Below, piece after piece: positions 17,827 to 26,762 of a stretch of 64,000 nt of DNA. The notes under the pieces were generated by a model. It ran no database searches and was not told the origin of the DNA. It saw only the letters and a list, made by a program, of their open reading frames with translations. Within the stretch, counting starts at the first letter, position 1. Each line of letters starts with the position of its first letter. The stretch spans positions 1-64,000 of the forward strand of contig JBBSQC010000013.1 of NCBI GenBank assembly GCA_038258215.1, in the 5' to 3' direction. The stretch comes from Fodinibacter sp038258215 (GTDB lineage: Bacteria; Actinomycetota; Actinomycetes; Actinomycetales; Dermatophilaceae). The position numbers were made by a program, and so were the translations under genes.

Positions 17827-18405
17827 TCAGCTGGGGCGCTGGCCCCGTTGGACCTGGGCTCGCGGCATCCGTGTGCGGCGCATCTGGAAGGCGCGCATTG
17901 CGGTGTACATCCCGTTGCCCTTGGCCTTCTCCTCGCCGAACTTCTCCACGAGCGTGCGCTTGAGCCGTCGCCAGAGGAAGAAGGTGTCGAGGATCGCCAC
18001 GAGCAGGATCGTGTAGGTCAGCATGGTGACCAGCAGCAGGATCGTGCTCGTGCGAGCGAAGCTCATGGCGAGCACGACGAGCATGACGGGGAGCATGAAC
18101 TCCGCCAGGTTGCGCCGGGAGTCGACGTAGTCGCGGATGTAGCGACGCACCGGGCCCTTGTCGCGCGGGGGGAGGTCGGCCTCGGCGCCGGTCATCATGG
18201 CCTTGCGGGTGCGGGCCGCCTGCTCGCCGCGCTTGGCCTTGTCGACCTTCTTGGCCTCCTTGCGGTCCGCGATCACCAGGGGCTGCTTGCGCGCCGCCTC
18301 CTGGACGCTCCGCTTGGGCGTCGGGCGGTTCTTCGCGCCCTCCCGCTCCGGGTGGAGGGTGGCGTCGACCAGCTGGTCGTTGGTCGTCTTGCTGCGTCCG
18401 AACAC
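17827..18405 (-). CDS. DUF3043 membrane protein
   Basis: A 192-residue protein with a hydrophilic, basic N-terminal half containing KRSVQEAARKQPL and EAKKVDKAKRGEQAARTRKAM, then RRYIRDYVDSRRNLAEFMLP and two TM helices (about 107-125 and 128-148), and a basic tail. This is the DUF3043 pattern; its role is unknown. The GTG at 18405 is chosen over GTG 18408 because TACAGT (18417-18412) stands 6 nt before it. It diverges from the M20 dipeptidase gene. Confidence 0.87.
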   Translation of the reverse strand: MFGRSKTTNDQLVDATLHPEREGAKNRPTPKRSVQEAARKQPLVIADRKEAKKVDKAKRGEQAARTRKAMMTGAEADLPPRDKGPVRRYIRDYVDSRRNLAEFMLPVMLVVLAMSFARTSTILLLVTMLTYTILLVAILDTFFLWRRLKRTLVEKFGEEKAKGNGMYTAMRAFQMRRTRMPRAQVQRGQRPS

Positions 18406-18485
18406 CACTCCACTGTAGGTGAACGACCCGGATGCCGTGCACGGGTCCGCCGCTGCCACCGGGTGCTCTGGGTAGGGTCACCCGA

Positions 18486-19859
18486 GTGACCGACGTGCTC
18501 CCCCCCGACCAGATCGCCGCCCTGCGCGAGTCGATCGCCGACCTCATGCCGCAGGTGCGGGCCGACCTGGAGGCCCTGACCCGTATCCCCAGCGTCTCGC
18601 TCGACGCGTTCGACCAGGCCCATGTCGAGGCCAGTGCGGAGGCCACCGCAGCCCTCCTGCGAGCCGAGGGGCTCGAGGTCGAGATCGTCCGGGAGGGTGG
18701 ACGTCCGGCGGTGATCGGGCACGTGGACGGGCCACCCGGGGCGCGCACCGTCATGCTCTACGCCCACCACGACGTCCAGCCGCCGGGTGACGACGCCCAG
18801 TGGGACAGCCCGCCCTTCGAGCCCACCGAGCGCGGTGGCCGGCTCTACGGCCGCGGCGCCGCCGACGACAAGGCCGGCCTGATGGCGCACGTCGCCGCCC
18901 TGCGCGCCCACTCCGGGTCCCTCCCGGTCGGCGTCACCGTCTTCGTGGAGGGCGAGGAGGAGATCGGGTCGGACTCCCTGCCCACGATCCTCGAACGGCA
19001 CGGCGAGCGGCTCCGCGCCGACGCGATCGTCCTCGCGGACTCCACCAACTGGGACATCGGCGAGCCGGCCCTCACCACGACACTGCGCGGGATGGTGCGG
19101 GCCGTGGTGACCGTCTCGACGCTCGACCACGGGGTCCACTCCGGGATGTTCGGGGGAGCGGTGCCCGACGCGATCACCGCCCTGGTGCGTCTTCTCGCGA
19201 CCCTCCACGACGAGGAGGGCAACGTCGCCGTCGAAGGGCTCCGGTCCGGACACGCGGCCGACCTCGAGTACTCCGAGGAGCGGCTCCGCAGGGAGTCCGG
19301 CCTCCTGGAGGGGGTGTCGACCATCGGATCGGGAGCGCTCCTCTCACGGATCTGGACCAAACCCTCGATCACGACCATCGGCATCGACGCGCCCACCATC
19401 GCGACGTCGTCCAACACCCTGGTGCCCCGGGCCGCGGCCAAGGTCTCGATGCGGATCGCGCCCGACGAGGTCGACACCGAGGCCTTCGACCTGCTCCGCA
19501 CCCACCTCGTGGACCACGCGCCCTGGGGCGCGAAGGTCGAGGTGACCTTCGACGAGGGCGGCCTCGGCTTCTCGGCGCAGGCGCAGGGCCCGATCTACGA
19601 CCAGGCGCGGGCCGCGTTCCACGACGCGTGGGGGGTGGAGCCGGTCGACATCGGGGTGGGGGGCTCGATCCCCTTCGTCGCGGCCTTCGCGGAGCGCTTC
19701 CCCGATGCGGCGATCCTGGTCACAGGTGTCGAGGACCCGGATGCCCGGGCCCACGGTGCCAACGAGTCCCTGCACCTGGGCGAGTTCGAGAAGGTGTGCC
19801 TCGCCGAGGCCGCGCTCATCGCGCGGCTCGGTGCTCTCCCACAGGAGGACCGGTCATGA
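18486..19859 (+). CDS. M20 family dipeptidase
   Basis: A 457-residue zinc peptidase of the M20 family (carnosinase/dipeptidase branch). The first metal motif is YAHHDVQPPGD, the second is GRGAADDKAG, the catalytic Glu pair is FVEGEEEIGSD, and a late ligand lies in HGANESLHLGEF. The dimerisation domain fills about residues 185-330. The GTG at 18486 is chosen: TAGGGT (18473-18478) lies exactly 7 nt before it, and the GTC three codons upstream cannot start. It overlaps the next gene by ATGA. Confidence 0.93.
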   Translation: MTDVLPPDQIAALRESIADLMPQVRADLEALTRIPSVSLDAFDQAHVEASAEATAALLRAEGLEVEIVREGGRPAVIGHVDGPPGARTVMLYAHHDVQPPGDDAQWDSPPFEPTERGGRLYGRGAADDKAGLMAHVAALRAHSGSLPVGVTVFVEGEEEIGSDSLPTILERHGERLRADAIVLADSTNWDIGEPALTTTLRGMVRAVVTVSTLDHGVHSGMFGGAVPDAITALVRLLATLHDEEGNVAVEGLRSGHAADLEYSEERLRRESGLLEGVSTIGSGALLSRIWTKPSITTIGIDAPTIATSSNTLVPRAAAKVSMRIAPDEVDTEAFDLLRTHLVDHAPWGAKVEVTFDEGGLGFSAQAQGPIYDQARAAFHDAWGVEPVDIGVGGSIPFVAAFAERFPDAAILVTGVEDPDARAHGANESLHLGEFEKVCLAEAALIARLGALPQEDRS

Positions 19860-20890
19860 GCCAGGGAAGCTACGTCGAGCAGGACTTCCAGCGCGACACC
19901 GTCTACATCCCCGACCGGATCACCGCCGACGGGTCGAGTGACTGGCCCGTGGAGGTCGGCCGATACCGACTCGTGGTGGCCCGGGCCTGCCCCTGGGCCA
20001 ACCGCGCGATCATCGTGCGCCGGCTCCTGGGGCTGGAGGACGCGATCTCGATGGGGATCTGCGGCCCGACGCACGACTCCGACTCCTGGACCTTCGACCT
20101 GGACCCCGGCGGGCTCGACCCGGTGCTGGGCATCCCCCGGATCAAGGACGCCTACGAGGCCCGGCAGCCGGGATACCCCAAGGGGATCACCGTGCCCGCG
20201 ATCGTCGACGTCCCGAGCGGGTCGGTGGTGACCAACGACTTCCCGGTCATGACGCTCGACCTCTCCACGCAGTGGCGGGAGCACCACCGCGACGGTGCCC
20301 CCGACCTCTACCCGCAGGGCCATCGCGAGGAGATCGACGAGGTCAACAAGCGCGTCTACACCGAGGTCAACAACGGGGTCTACCGCTGCGGGTTCGCCGG
20401 CACCCAGGAGGCCTACGACGCGGCATACGACCGGTTGTTCACGGCCGTGGACTGGCTCGAGGAACGACTCTCCACCCGGCGCTACCTCGTGGGTGAGACC
20501 GTCACCGAGCCGGACGTGCGGCTCTTCACCACCCTGGCCCGGTTCGACGCGGTCTACCACGGACACTTCAAGTGCAACCGCACCAAGCTCAGCGAGATGC
20601 CGGTGCTGTGGGCCTACGCGCGCGACCTGTTCCAGACCCCGGGCTTCGGTGACACCACGGACTTCGTGCACATCAAGAGCCACTACTACGAGGTCCACCG
20701 CGACATCAACCCCACCGGGGTCGTCCCGGCGGGGCCGGACCTCTCCGGCTGGGCCACGGCTCACGGCCGGGAGGAGCTCGGCGGGTCACCCTTCGGGGAC
20801 GGGATGCCGCCGGGGCCGCCGAGTGAGACCGAGCGGGTGCCGACCGCCCACAACCCCCACATCGGACCGGACGGCCTGGTCCACACCTGA
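19856..20890 (+). CDS. Glutathionyl-hydroquinone reductase-like (GST fold) protein
   Basis: A 344-residue protein of the Xi-class GST/YqjG family, which reduces thiol adducts of hydroquinones. The catalytic cysteine is in RACPWANRAIIVRRLLG; the C-terminal helical domain includes NNGVYRCGFAGTQEAYD and VRLFTTLARFDAVYHGHFKCN. Actinobacteria use mycothiol rather than glutathione, so the thiol partner here is probably mycothiol (inference). The ATG at 19856 overlaps the dipeptidase stop. The tail (about 300-344) is Pro/Gly-rich. The pairing with a dipeptidase suggests processing of thiol conjugates, but this is speculative. Confidence 0.9.
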   Translation: MSQGSYVEQDFQRDTVYIPDRITADGSSDWPVEVGRYRLVVARACPWANRAIIVRRLLGLEDAISMGICGPTHDSDSWTFDLDPGGLDPVLGIPRIKDAYEARQPGYPKGITVPAIVDVPSGSVVTNDFPVMTLDLSTQWREHHRDGAPDLYPQGHREEIDEVNKRVYTEVNNGVYRCGFAGTQEAYDAAYDRLFTAVDWLEERLSTRRYLVGETVTEPDVRLFTTLARFDAVYHGHFKCNRTKLSEMPVLWAYARDLFQTPGFGDTTDFVHIKSHYYEVHRDINPTGVVPAGPDLSGWATAHGREELGGSPFGDGMPPGPPSETERVPTAHNPHIGPDGLVHT

Positions 20891-20903
20891 GTCCGGGAGG
20901 TGG

Positions 20904-22100
20904 TCAGTCCTTGGCTGTCTCGCCGGGGAGGGCGAGCATCTGGTCGAGGGCGACGCGGGCCCAGTGGGCCACCTGCGGGTCGACGCGGATCTGGTTGACC
21001 ACCCGCCCCTCCACGAGGGACTCCAGCGCCCAGACGAGGTGCGGGAGGTCGATCCGGTTCATCGTGGAGCAGTAGCAGACGTTCTTCTCGAGGAAGGCGA
21101 TCTGCTGGTCGGGGAACTGGGCGGCCAGGCGCTGCACGAGGTTGAGCTCGGTGCCGACGGCCCACGCCGTGCCAGCAGGTGCCGCCGCGATGGTCTTGAT
21201 GATCCTCTCGGTCGAGCCCACCTCGTCCGCGAGCTCGACGACCTCGTGGCGGCACTCGGGGTGCACGATGACCTTCACCCCGGGGATCGCGCGCCGAGCC
21301 GCCTCCACCGCCTCCACCGAGAACCGTCCGTGCACCGAGCAGTGCCCGCGCCAGAGGATCATCGTCGCGTCGCGGACCTCCTGGAGGGTCAGCCCACCCA
21401 TCGGTCGGTGCGGGTCCCAGGTGACGCAGCGGTCGAGGGCGCCGCCGAGGTCGCGCGACCAGGTGTTGCGCCCGAGGTGCTGGTCGGGGAGGAAGAGCAC
21501 CTTGCCGCCCTCGCCGGCCTGCTCCAGGGCCCAGGTCAGGGCCGTCTTGGCGTTGGAGGAGGTGCAGATCGTGCCGTCGTGCCGACCGGTGAACGCCTTG
21601 ATCGCGGCCGAGGAGTTCATGTAGGTGACCGGCACCGTGCTCTGGGCCACCCCGGCCTCGACGAGCTGGTCCCAGCACTCCTCCACCTGGTCGATGGCGG
21701 CCATGTCGGCCATCGAGCAGCCCGCCGCGAGGTCGGGCAGGACGACGGACTGGGTCTCGGCGGTGAGGATGTCGGCCGACTCGGCCATGAAGTGCACGCC
21801 GCAGAAGACGACCCACTCGGCCTCCGGTCGGGCGGCAGCCTCCTTGGCGAGCTTGAACGAGTCCCCGGTGACATCGGCGAACTCGATGACCTCGTCGCGC
21901 TGGTAGTGGTGACCGAGCACGAAGACCCGATCCCCGAGGGCCTCCTTCGCCGCCCGTGCCCGCTCCACCAGGCCGGGGTCGGAGGGAGCCGGCAGGTCTC
22001 CGGGGCACTCCACCCCTCGCTCGCTGGCCAGGTCCCGCCCCTGCCCGAGGACGAGGAGGGGCAGGGACGTGTGCTGCGGGTTTCCGGTGGTGGTGCTCAC
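20904..22100 (-). CDS. nadA: Quinolinate synthase A
   Basis: A 398-residue [4Fe-4S] enzyme that condenses iminoaspartate with dihydroxyacetone phosphate in de novo NAD synthesis. Visible family features are VLGHHYQRDEVIEFAD, WVVFCGVHFMAESADIL (first cluster Cys), TYMNSSAAIKAFTGRHDG with ICTSSNA, VIVHPECRHEV, and KNVCYCSTMNRIDL near the C-terminus. The GTG at 22100 (VSTTTGNP) is chosen because TACGAT (22112-22107) precedes it by 6 nt; a GTG three bases earlier is less well placed. nadB and nadC are not in the window. Confidence 0.95.
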   Translation of the reverse strand: MSTTTGNPQHTSLPLLVLGQGRDLASERGVECPGDLPAPSDPGLVERARAAKEALGDRVFVLGHHYQRDEVIEFADVTGDSFKLAKEAAARPEAEWVVFCGVHFMAESADILTAETQSVVLPDLAAGCSMADMAAIDQVEECWDQLVEAGVAQSTVPVTYMNSSAAIKAFTGRHDGTICTSSNAKTALTWALEQAGEGGKVLFLPDQHLGRNTWSRDLGGALDRCVTWDPHRPMGGLTLQEVRDATMILWRGHCSVHGRFSVEAVEAARRAIPGVKVIVHPECRHEVVELADEVGSTERIIKTIAAAPAGTAWAVGTELNLVQRLAAQFPDQQIAFLEKNVCYCSTMNRIDLPHLVWALESLVEGRVVNQIRVDPQVAHWARVALDQMLALPGETAKD

Positions 22101-22266
22101 CACCTGATCGTATGCCGCGTGCCGACACCAAACCTTCACGACTCCTCCCCGCCGCCTACAGACCTTCCTACCTAGGCTCGGGTCCTTACCGAGAACGTCG
22201 GCGGTCACCCCGCCGCCGTGGCTCACGCCGCAAGCCCGATGGCTCCCTGGAGGAGGAGGTGCCCCG
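22101..22266. promoter_or_regulatory. Upstream region of the exported hydrolase gene
   Basis: This 166-nt gap separates nadA (minus) from the hydrolase (plus). It holds the nadA -10 hexamer at its left end, a possible plus-strand TAGGCT hexamer near 22173, a short GGCGG/CCGCC inverted repeat near 22200, and a strong purine-rich ribosome site (GGAGGAGGAGG) just before the ATG at 22267. So the hydrolase probably has a leader of about 80 nt, unlike many neighbours. Confidence 0.4.
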
Positions 22267-23373
22267 ATGACCCGCAGCAGGTGGGCCCGGATCCTCCGCA
22301 GGATGGTCGGCGTCGTGGTGGTGCTCACGGTCGTGGTCGGTGGGTATGCCGGCGTCGTCGCGGCCCGCAGCAATGCCCGGGTCGACCTGCTGCCGGGCCA
22401 GGGACGCTTCGCCGTTGGCCGGGTGGAGGACACGGCCACCGACCCGGGTCGGGACGGGCGCAGGCTCTCGGTCTGGACCTGGTACCCGGCGGCGCCAGGC
22501 ACCGGCACGGCCGCCGCCTACGCGCCGGGAGCGTGGAGTGCCCTCGCGATCGGCCTACCCCTCGGCGAGACCAGCCTCGCGCGCGTCCACGACAGCGCGC
22601 TGGAGGGAGCCGCCCCGGCGGCGGGACGTTTCCCCGTCGTCGTGCTGATGCCGGGGCTCGGTCTCGCCGTCCCGCAGTACGCGGTCATCGCGGAGGACCT
22701 CGCCAGTCGTGGTTACGTGGTGGCCGGCGTGACACCGACGGGGAGCGCGAACGTCACCGTCCTGGACGGACGGGTCATGGGGCCGACTGCCGACGGCAAC
22801 CCCTCCGACTTCGCCGGTGAGCAGACCGCCCACGACCGGGCCGTCGGGGAGCGCCTGCTGTCGGTCTGGGTCGGCGACGCCCGGTTCGGCGCCGACACCG
22901 CCGGCCGGCTGAGCGAGTCCGTCCTCCTGGCCCGACACCTCGATGCGGACCGGGTCGCCTACGTCGGTCACTCCTTCGGGGGCAGCACCGCCCTGGAGGC
23001 GTGCCACGAGGACGCTCGATGCTTCTCAGCGGTCAACCTCGACGGCGCGCTCTACGGTCCCGTCGCCACGCAGGGGCTGGGCGTCCCGTCGCTCCTTCTC
23101 GCCCACGACGGCTCGTGCATCACCGGGGACTGCACACCCGGGAGCGCGGAAGATCGTGCGGACGCCGCCGCGGGGACGGCATACGTGAGCGCCTCCACCG
23201 GCACGGTGCGACGCATGACGGTGGAGGGGACCGGACACCTGGACTTCACCGACTACGCCCTCTACTACTGGGCTCTCCCGCTTCGCCACCTCTTGGCGCT
23301 CGGCGACGCGGACGGCCGGCACACCCTGCGGCAGACCTGCGCGCTCATCGCCGGGACGTTGGACCGACCCTGA
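22267..23373 (+). CDS. Membrane-anchored or secreted alpha/beta hydrolase
   Basis: A 368-residue hydrolase resembling PAF-acetylhydrolase/dienelactone hydrolase-type enzymes. The N-terminus MTRSRWARILRRMVG plus a hydrophobic stretch (VVVVLTVVVGGYAGVVAA) is a signal or anchor. The nucleophile elbow is YVGHSFGGSTA, the oxyanion region is VVLMPGLGLAVPQYA, and the late histidine is in VEGTGHLDFTDYAL. Paired cysteines (CHEDARC and CITGDC) suggest disulfides in the exported domain. A very strong Shine-Dalgarno precedes the ATG. The substrate is unknown. Confidence 0.87.
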   Translation: MTRSRWARILRRMVGVVVVLTVVVGGYAGVVAARSNARVDLLPGQGRFAVGRVEDTATDPGRDGRRLSVWTWYPAAPGTGTAAAYAPGAWSALAIGLPLGETSLARVHDSALEGAAPAAGRFPVVVLMPGLGLAVPQYAVIAEDLASRGYVVAGVTPTGSANVTVLDGRVMGPTADGNPSDFAGEQTAHDRAVGERLLSVWVGDARFGADTAGRLSESVLLARHLDADRVAYVGHSFGGSTALEACHEDARCFSAVNLDGALYGPVATQGLGVPSLLLAHDGSCITGDCTPGSAEDRADAAAGTAYVSASTGTVRRMTVEGTGHLDFTDYALYYWALPLRHLLALGDADGRHTLRQTCALIAGTLDRP

Positions 23374-23397
23374 CGGACCGGACCAGTCGTAGGGTGG

Positions 23398-23901
23398 TCA
23401 GCCCATGGACTTCTGGCCGTCGACGGCCTCGCGCAGGATGTCGGCGTGGCCCGCGTGCTGCGCGATCTCGGCGAGGAGGTGGGTGAAGACGCGGCGGGCC
23501 GAGCGCGTGGCGCCGGGCTCGAACCAGGGGGCCTCGGGGAGGGGTTGGGTGGCCGCGAGGTCCGGGAGCGAGAGGACGAGGGCGTCGGTGCGGTCGGCGG
23601 CCTGGTGGAAGGCCTCGACGAGCGCGTCGAGGGTGTTCTCGGCCGTCATCGTGAAGCCGGCCAGCCAGTCCTGCCCCTCGTCGGGCACCATCGCCGCCGG
23701 GCCGGCCTCGACGAAGTCGCACCACTGGGTCTCCATCGCGGCGACGTGCTTGACCAGCCCGCCGAGGGTCAGCTCGCTCACCGTGGTGCGCTCACGCGCC
23801 TGGTCCTCGTCCAGCGCGTCGACGGTGTGCAGGAAGAGGTAGCGCTGGGTGCGCAGGGCGTCGAGCAGGTCGGCGCGCTCCGCGTCGTCGTGCGTGGTCA
23901 T
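23398..23901 (-). CDS. DinB family protein
   Basis: A 167-residue four-helix DinB/DUF664-type protein, a fold that holds a metal through three histidines and includes mycothiol-dependent enzymes. The candidate ligands are His in LVKHVAAMETQW and in HLLAEIAQHAGHADILRE. AGGAG lies 7 nt before the ATG at 23901, so this is a leadered message. Its reaction cannot be inferred beyond the family. Confidence 0.88.
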   Translation of the reverse strand: MTTHDDAERADLLDALRTQRYLFLHTVDALDEDQARERTTVSELTLGGLVKHVAAMETQWCDFVEAGPAAMVPDEGQDWLAGFTMTAENTLDALVEAFHQAADRTDALVLSLPDLAATQPLPEAPWFEPGATRSARRVFTHLLAEIAQHAGHADILREAVDGQKSMG

Positions 23902-23999
23902 GGCGAGCTCCTGACGTCGGTGGTGGTCCGGGCGTCACGCTATCGACACGCACCGACCGCGGGGGTGACCCCCCACCGGCCAGCAGATACCCTCACGGC

Positions 24000-25166
24000 G
24001 TGCGCGTGCTCATCGCCCCGGACGGCTTCGGGTCAACCCTCGGCGCGACCCAGGCGGCCGCCGCCATGGCGGACGGGTGGTCCCGGGCGGCTCCCCACGA
24101 CGTGGTCGACACCCTCCCGCTGTCCGACGGTGGCACGGGCTTCCTCGACGTCCTCCAGGGGGCCCTTGGCGGAGTGATGGTGTCGGTGACGGTGAGCGAC
24201 CCGCTCGGCCGGGAGGTGCCGGCAGCGGTGCTCCTGATCGACGGCGACGGCACCCGCACGGCATACGTCGAGGCGGCGCAGGCGAGCGGCCTGCACCTGC
24301 TGGGCGCCGACGAGCGCGACCCGACCCTGACGAGCACGTGGGGGGTCGGCCAGCTCCTGGATGCCGCCGTCGCCCAGCACGCGACCCGCGTCGTCATCGG
24401 CTGCGGCGGGGGCGCCACGAACGACGCCGGCGCCGGGCTCCTGGCCGCCCTCGGCGCCGGACCTGCCTCGTTGCTGGCGCGCGGTGGGGGAGCGCTGGCG
24501 GGCACACCGCTCGACGCGCTGCTGGGACTGCCGTCCGTGGTCGACCGGCTCTCCGGGGTGGACCTCGTCCTCGCCACCGACGAGGACACCCCCCTCCTCG
24601 GCCTGCAGGGGACCAGCGCCGTGGAGTCGCCGCGGAAGGGGGCCACCCCCGCCCAGGCCCAGGCACTCGAGTCGGCCCTGGGCCGGTTCACGGACGTCCT
24701 GGGCACGGCCCTTCCCCGGCCTCCCCTCGACCTGTTGACCGGGCGGCCCAAACGCCTCGAGCGGGAGCCGGGGGCTGGAGCCGCCGGCGGCCTGGGCTAC
24801 GCGCTGCTCGCCCTCGGTGCCCGCCGGGTGGGGGCCGTGGAGGCGGTGATGCGGGCCGTCGGCTTCGGCGTGGCCGTCGCGCGGAGTGACCTCGTGGTCA
24901 CCGGGACGGGGCGGCTCGACTGGTCGACGCTGCGCGGATCGGTCGTCTCGGGGGTGGCCGAGGCCACCGCGACGACGGGCCGGGCGACGGTCGTGATCGC
25001 CGGGGAGTGCCTCGTGGGGCGCCGGGAGACGATGAACCTCGGCCTCGCGGGGTGCTACGGCGTGGCGGACCGGCCGGCCGAGGTGGAGGCCATGGTCGCC
25101 GACCCGGTCGGGACCCTGTCGGCGCGCACCGCCCGCGTGGCGCGGACCTGGTCCCCGACCCGCTGA
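24000..25166 (+). CDS. Glycerate kinase family protein
   Basis: A 388-residue type-1 glycerate kinase (GlxK/GarK family) that phosphorylates glycerate with ATP. Family blocks are LIAPDGFGSTLGATQAA (substrate/phosphate), LPLSDGGTGFLDVL, VIGCGGGATNDAGAGLLAALG and the late VTGTGRLDWSTLRGSVV. The GTG at 24000 has TACCCT (23988-23993) 6 nt upstream, so it is probably leaderless. A glycerate-kinase-like gene next to erpA and adoK is also seen in M. tuberculosis (Rv2205c), so this neighbourhood is old. Confidence 0.92.
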   Translation: MRVLIAPDGFGSTLGATQAAAAMADGWSRAAPHDVVDTLPLSDGGTGFLDVLQGALGGVMVSVTVSDPLGREVPAAVLLIDGDGTRTAYVEAAQASGLHLLGADERDPTLTSTWGVGQLLDAAVAQHATRVVIGCGGGATNDAGAGLLAALGAGPASLLARGGGALAGTPLDALLGLPSVVDRLSGVDLVLATDEDTPLLGLQGTSAVESPRKGATPAQAQALESALGRFTDVLGTALPRPPLDLLTGRPKRLEREPGAGAAGGLGYALLALGARRVGAVEAVMRAVGFGVAVARSDLVVTGTGRLDWSTLRGSVVSGVAEATATTGRATVVIAGECLVGRRETMNLGLAGCYGVADRPAEVEAMVADPVGTLSARTARVARTWSPTR

Positions 25167-25175
25167 GGGGCGGCG

Positions 25176-25274
25176 TACCCTGAGAGGGAGCCGGGAACAA
25201 CGAGGGCGCCGCCAGCGGTTGTCCCGTCCGACCGGCCAAGGACCACGGCCACCGCCAGCATGAGGAGTGCACCC
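25176..25274 (+). promoter_or_regulatory. Promoter and leader of erpA
   Basis: TACCCT at 25176-25181 is a candidate -10 element, giving a leader of about 87 nt before the erpA ATG. AGGAG precedes the ATG by about 7 nt. I see no recognisable riboswitch or strong hairpin in the leader. Confidence 0.35.
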
Positions 25275-25655
25275 ATGAGCGACCAGCTCCAGACCACCGA
25301 CGCACCCGCGAGCACCACACCGGATGCCGCACACGGCGTCGTCCTCACCGACGTCGCAGCACAGAAGGTGCATTCCCTGCTCTCGCAGGAGGGCCGCGAC
25401 GACCTGCGCCTGCGCGTGGGCGTGCAGCCCGGCGGCTGCTCGGGCCTGATCTACCAGCTCTACTTCGACGAGCGGACCCTCGACGGTGACCTCGTCGTGG
25501 ACTTCGACGGTGTGGGTGTCGTCGTCGACCGGATGAGCGGCCCCTACCTCGAAGGCGCGACGATCGACTTCTCCGACACCATCGAGAAGCAGGGCTTCAC
25601 CATCGACAACCCCAACGCCGGCAGCTCCTGCGCCTGCGGAGACAGCTTCGGCTGA
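25275..25655 (+). CDS. erpA: Iron-sulfur cluster insertion protein (IscA/ErpA family)
   Basis: A 126-residue A-type carrier that passes Fe-S clusters to apoproteins. The three ligand cysteines are in VQPGGCSGLIYQL and the C-terminal SSCACGDSFG (CAC in place of the classical CGC, common in actinobacteria). The first 22 residues form a flexible extension. The ATG at 25275 has AGGAG at 7 nt. Client Fe-S proteins nearby include LipA, NadA and QcrA. A perfect hairpin follows the stop. Confidence 0.93.
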   Translation: MSDQLQTTDAPASTTPDAAHGVVLTDVAAQKVHSLLSQEGRDDLRLRVGVQPGGCSGLIYQLYFDERTLDGDLVVDFDGVGVVVDRMSGPYLEGATIDFSDTIEKQGFTIDNPNAGSSCACGDSFG

Positions 25656-25680
25656 GGGCCGGTTCCGTCAGGAACCCGCC

Positions 25681-25724
25681 CGCCCGAGGGGCCCGTACCG
25701 AGTCCGGTACGGGCCCCTCGGGCG
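25681..25724. terminator. Perfect 20-bp hairpin after erpA
   Basis: Arms 25681-25700 and 25705-25724 are exact reverse complements (20 of 20) with a 4-nt loop (AGTC). There is no U tract, which is usual for actinobacterial terminators. It lies 25 nt after the erpA stop and 29 nt before the adoK -10 hexamer, so it should insulate the two genes. Confidence 0.85.
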
Positions 25725-25765
25725 TCGCGAGCCGTGCCGCCACCGCGACGGGGTAGGTTTCTTGC

Positions 25766-26749
25766 GTGCAGATCGCCGTGACCGGGTCCATCGCGACCGA
25801 CCACCTGATGACCTTCCGGGGACGGTTCTCGGACTCCCTCGTCGTCGAGCAGCTCGACAAGATCTCCGTCAGCTTCCTGGCCGACACCCTCGAGATCCGC
25901 CGGGGCGGGATCGCCGGGAACATCACCTTCGGGATGGCCGCCCTCGGCGCGAGACCGATCATCGTCGGGGCCGCGGGGGAGGACTTCGCCGACTACCGCA
26001 GCTGGCTCTCCCGGCATGGCGTCATCACCGACCACGTGCACATCTCCCAGTCCCGGCACACGGCCCGGTTCGTCTGCACCACCGACGACGACATGGCCCA
26101 GATCGCCACCTTCTACGCCGGGGCGATGTCCGAGGCGCGGATGATCGAGATCGGGCCGATCCACGACCGGTGGAGCCTGGACCTCGTCCTCATCGGAGCC
26201 GACGACCCCGACGCCATGCTGCGTCACACCGACGAGTGCCGGAGCAGGGGCATCCCGTTCGTCGCGGACCCCTCCCAACAGCTCGCCTTCGCCGACGGCC
26301 CCTTCATCCGCAAGCTCATCGACGGCGCGGACTACCTCTTCACCAACGAGTACGAGTCCCACCTCACCGAGACCAAGACCGGGTGGAGCCAGGACGAGAT
26401 CGACTCCCGGGTCACCACCCGGGTCATCACGCGCGGCAAGGACGGGGCCGACATCCGCACGCGCGGCGAGGAGCCGATTCACGTCCCCATCTCCGGTGAC
26501 GTGGACCGGGTCGACCCGACGGGGGTGGGTGACGCCTTCCGCGCCGGCTTCCTCGTCGGCCTCTCCGGGGGCCTCGGGCACGAGCGCTGTGCCCAGATGG
26601 GGTCGGTCATGGCCGCTCACGTCCTCCAGACGGTGGGCACCCAGGAGTACGTGCTCACCCGCACCTCCTTCCTCCGGGACGTGGAGCGCGCCTACGGCGC
26701 AGAGGCTGCCGAGGAGATCGCGCCCCTCGTGTGCTGCGCGCGCGCCTGA
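25766..26749 (+). CDS. adoK: PfkB family carbohydrate kinase, probable adenosine kinase
   Basis: A 327-residue ribokinase-fold kinase. The N-terminal motif is AVTGSIATDHLM, the glycine block is RRGGIAGNITFGMAALG, and the catalytic motif is DPTGVGDAFRAGFLVGL (anion hole plus catalytic Asp). The M. tuberculosis protein in the same position between erpA and ctaC (Rv2202c) is an adenosine kinase, so that activity is likely here; this assignment rests on synteny. The GTG at 25766 has TAGGTT (25754-25759) 6 nt upstream. Confidence 0.88.
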   Translation: MQIAVTGSIATDHLMTFRGRFSDSLVVEQLDKISVSFLADTLEIRRGGIAGNITFGMAALGARPIIVGAAGEDFADYRSWLSRHGVITDHVHISQSRHTARFVCTTDDDMAQIATFYAGAMSEARMIEIGPIHDRWSLDLVLIGADDPDAMLRHTDECRSRGIPFVADPSQQLAFADGPFIRKLIDGADYLFTNEYESHLTETKTGWSQDEIDSRVTTRVITRGKDGADIRTRGEEPIHVPISGDVDRVDPTGVGDAFRAGFLVGLSGGLGHERCAQMGSVMAAHVLQTVGTQEYVLTRTSFLRDVERAYGAEAAEEIAPLVCCARA

Positions 26750-26762
26750 CCCGCCGAGCGCC

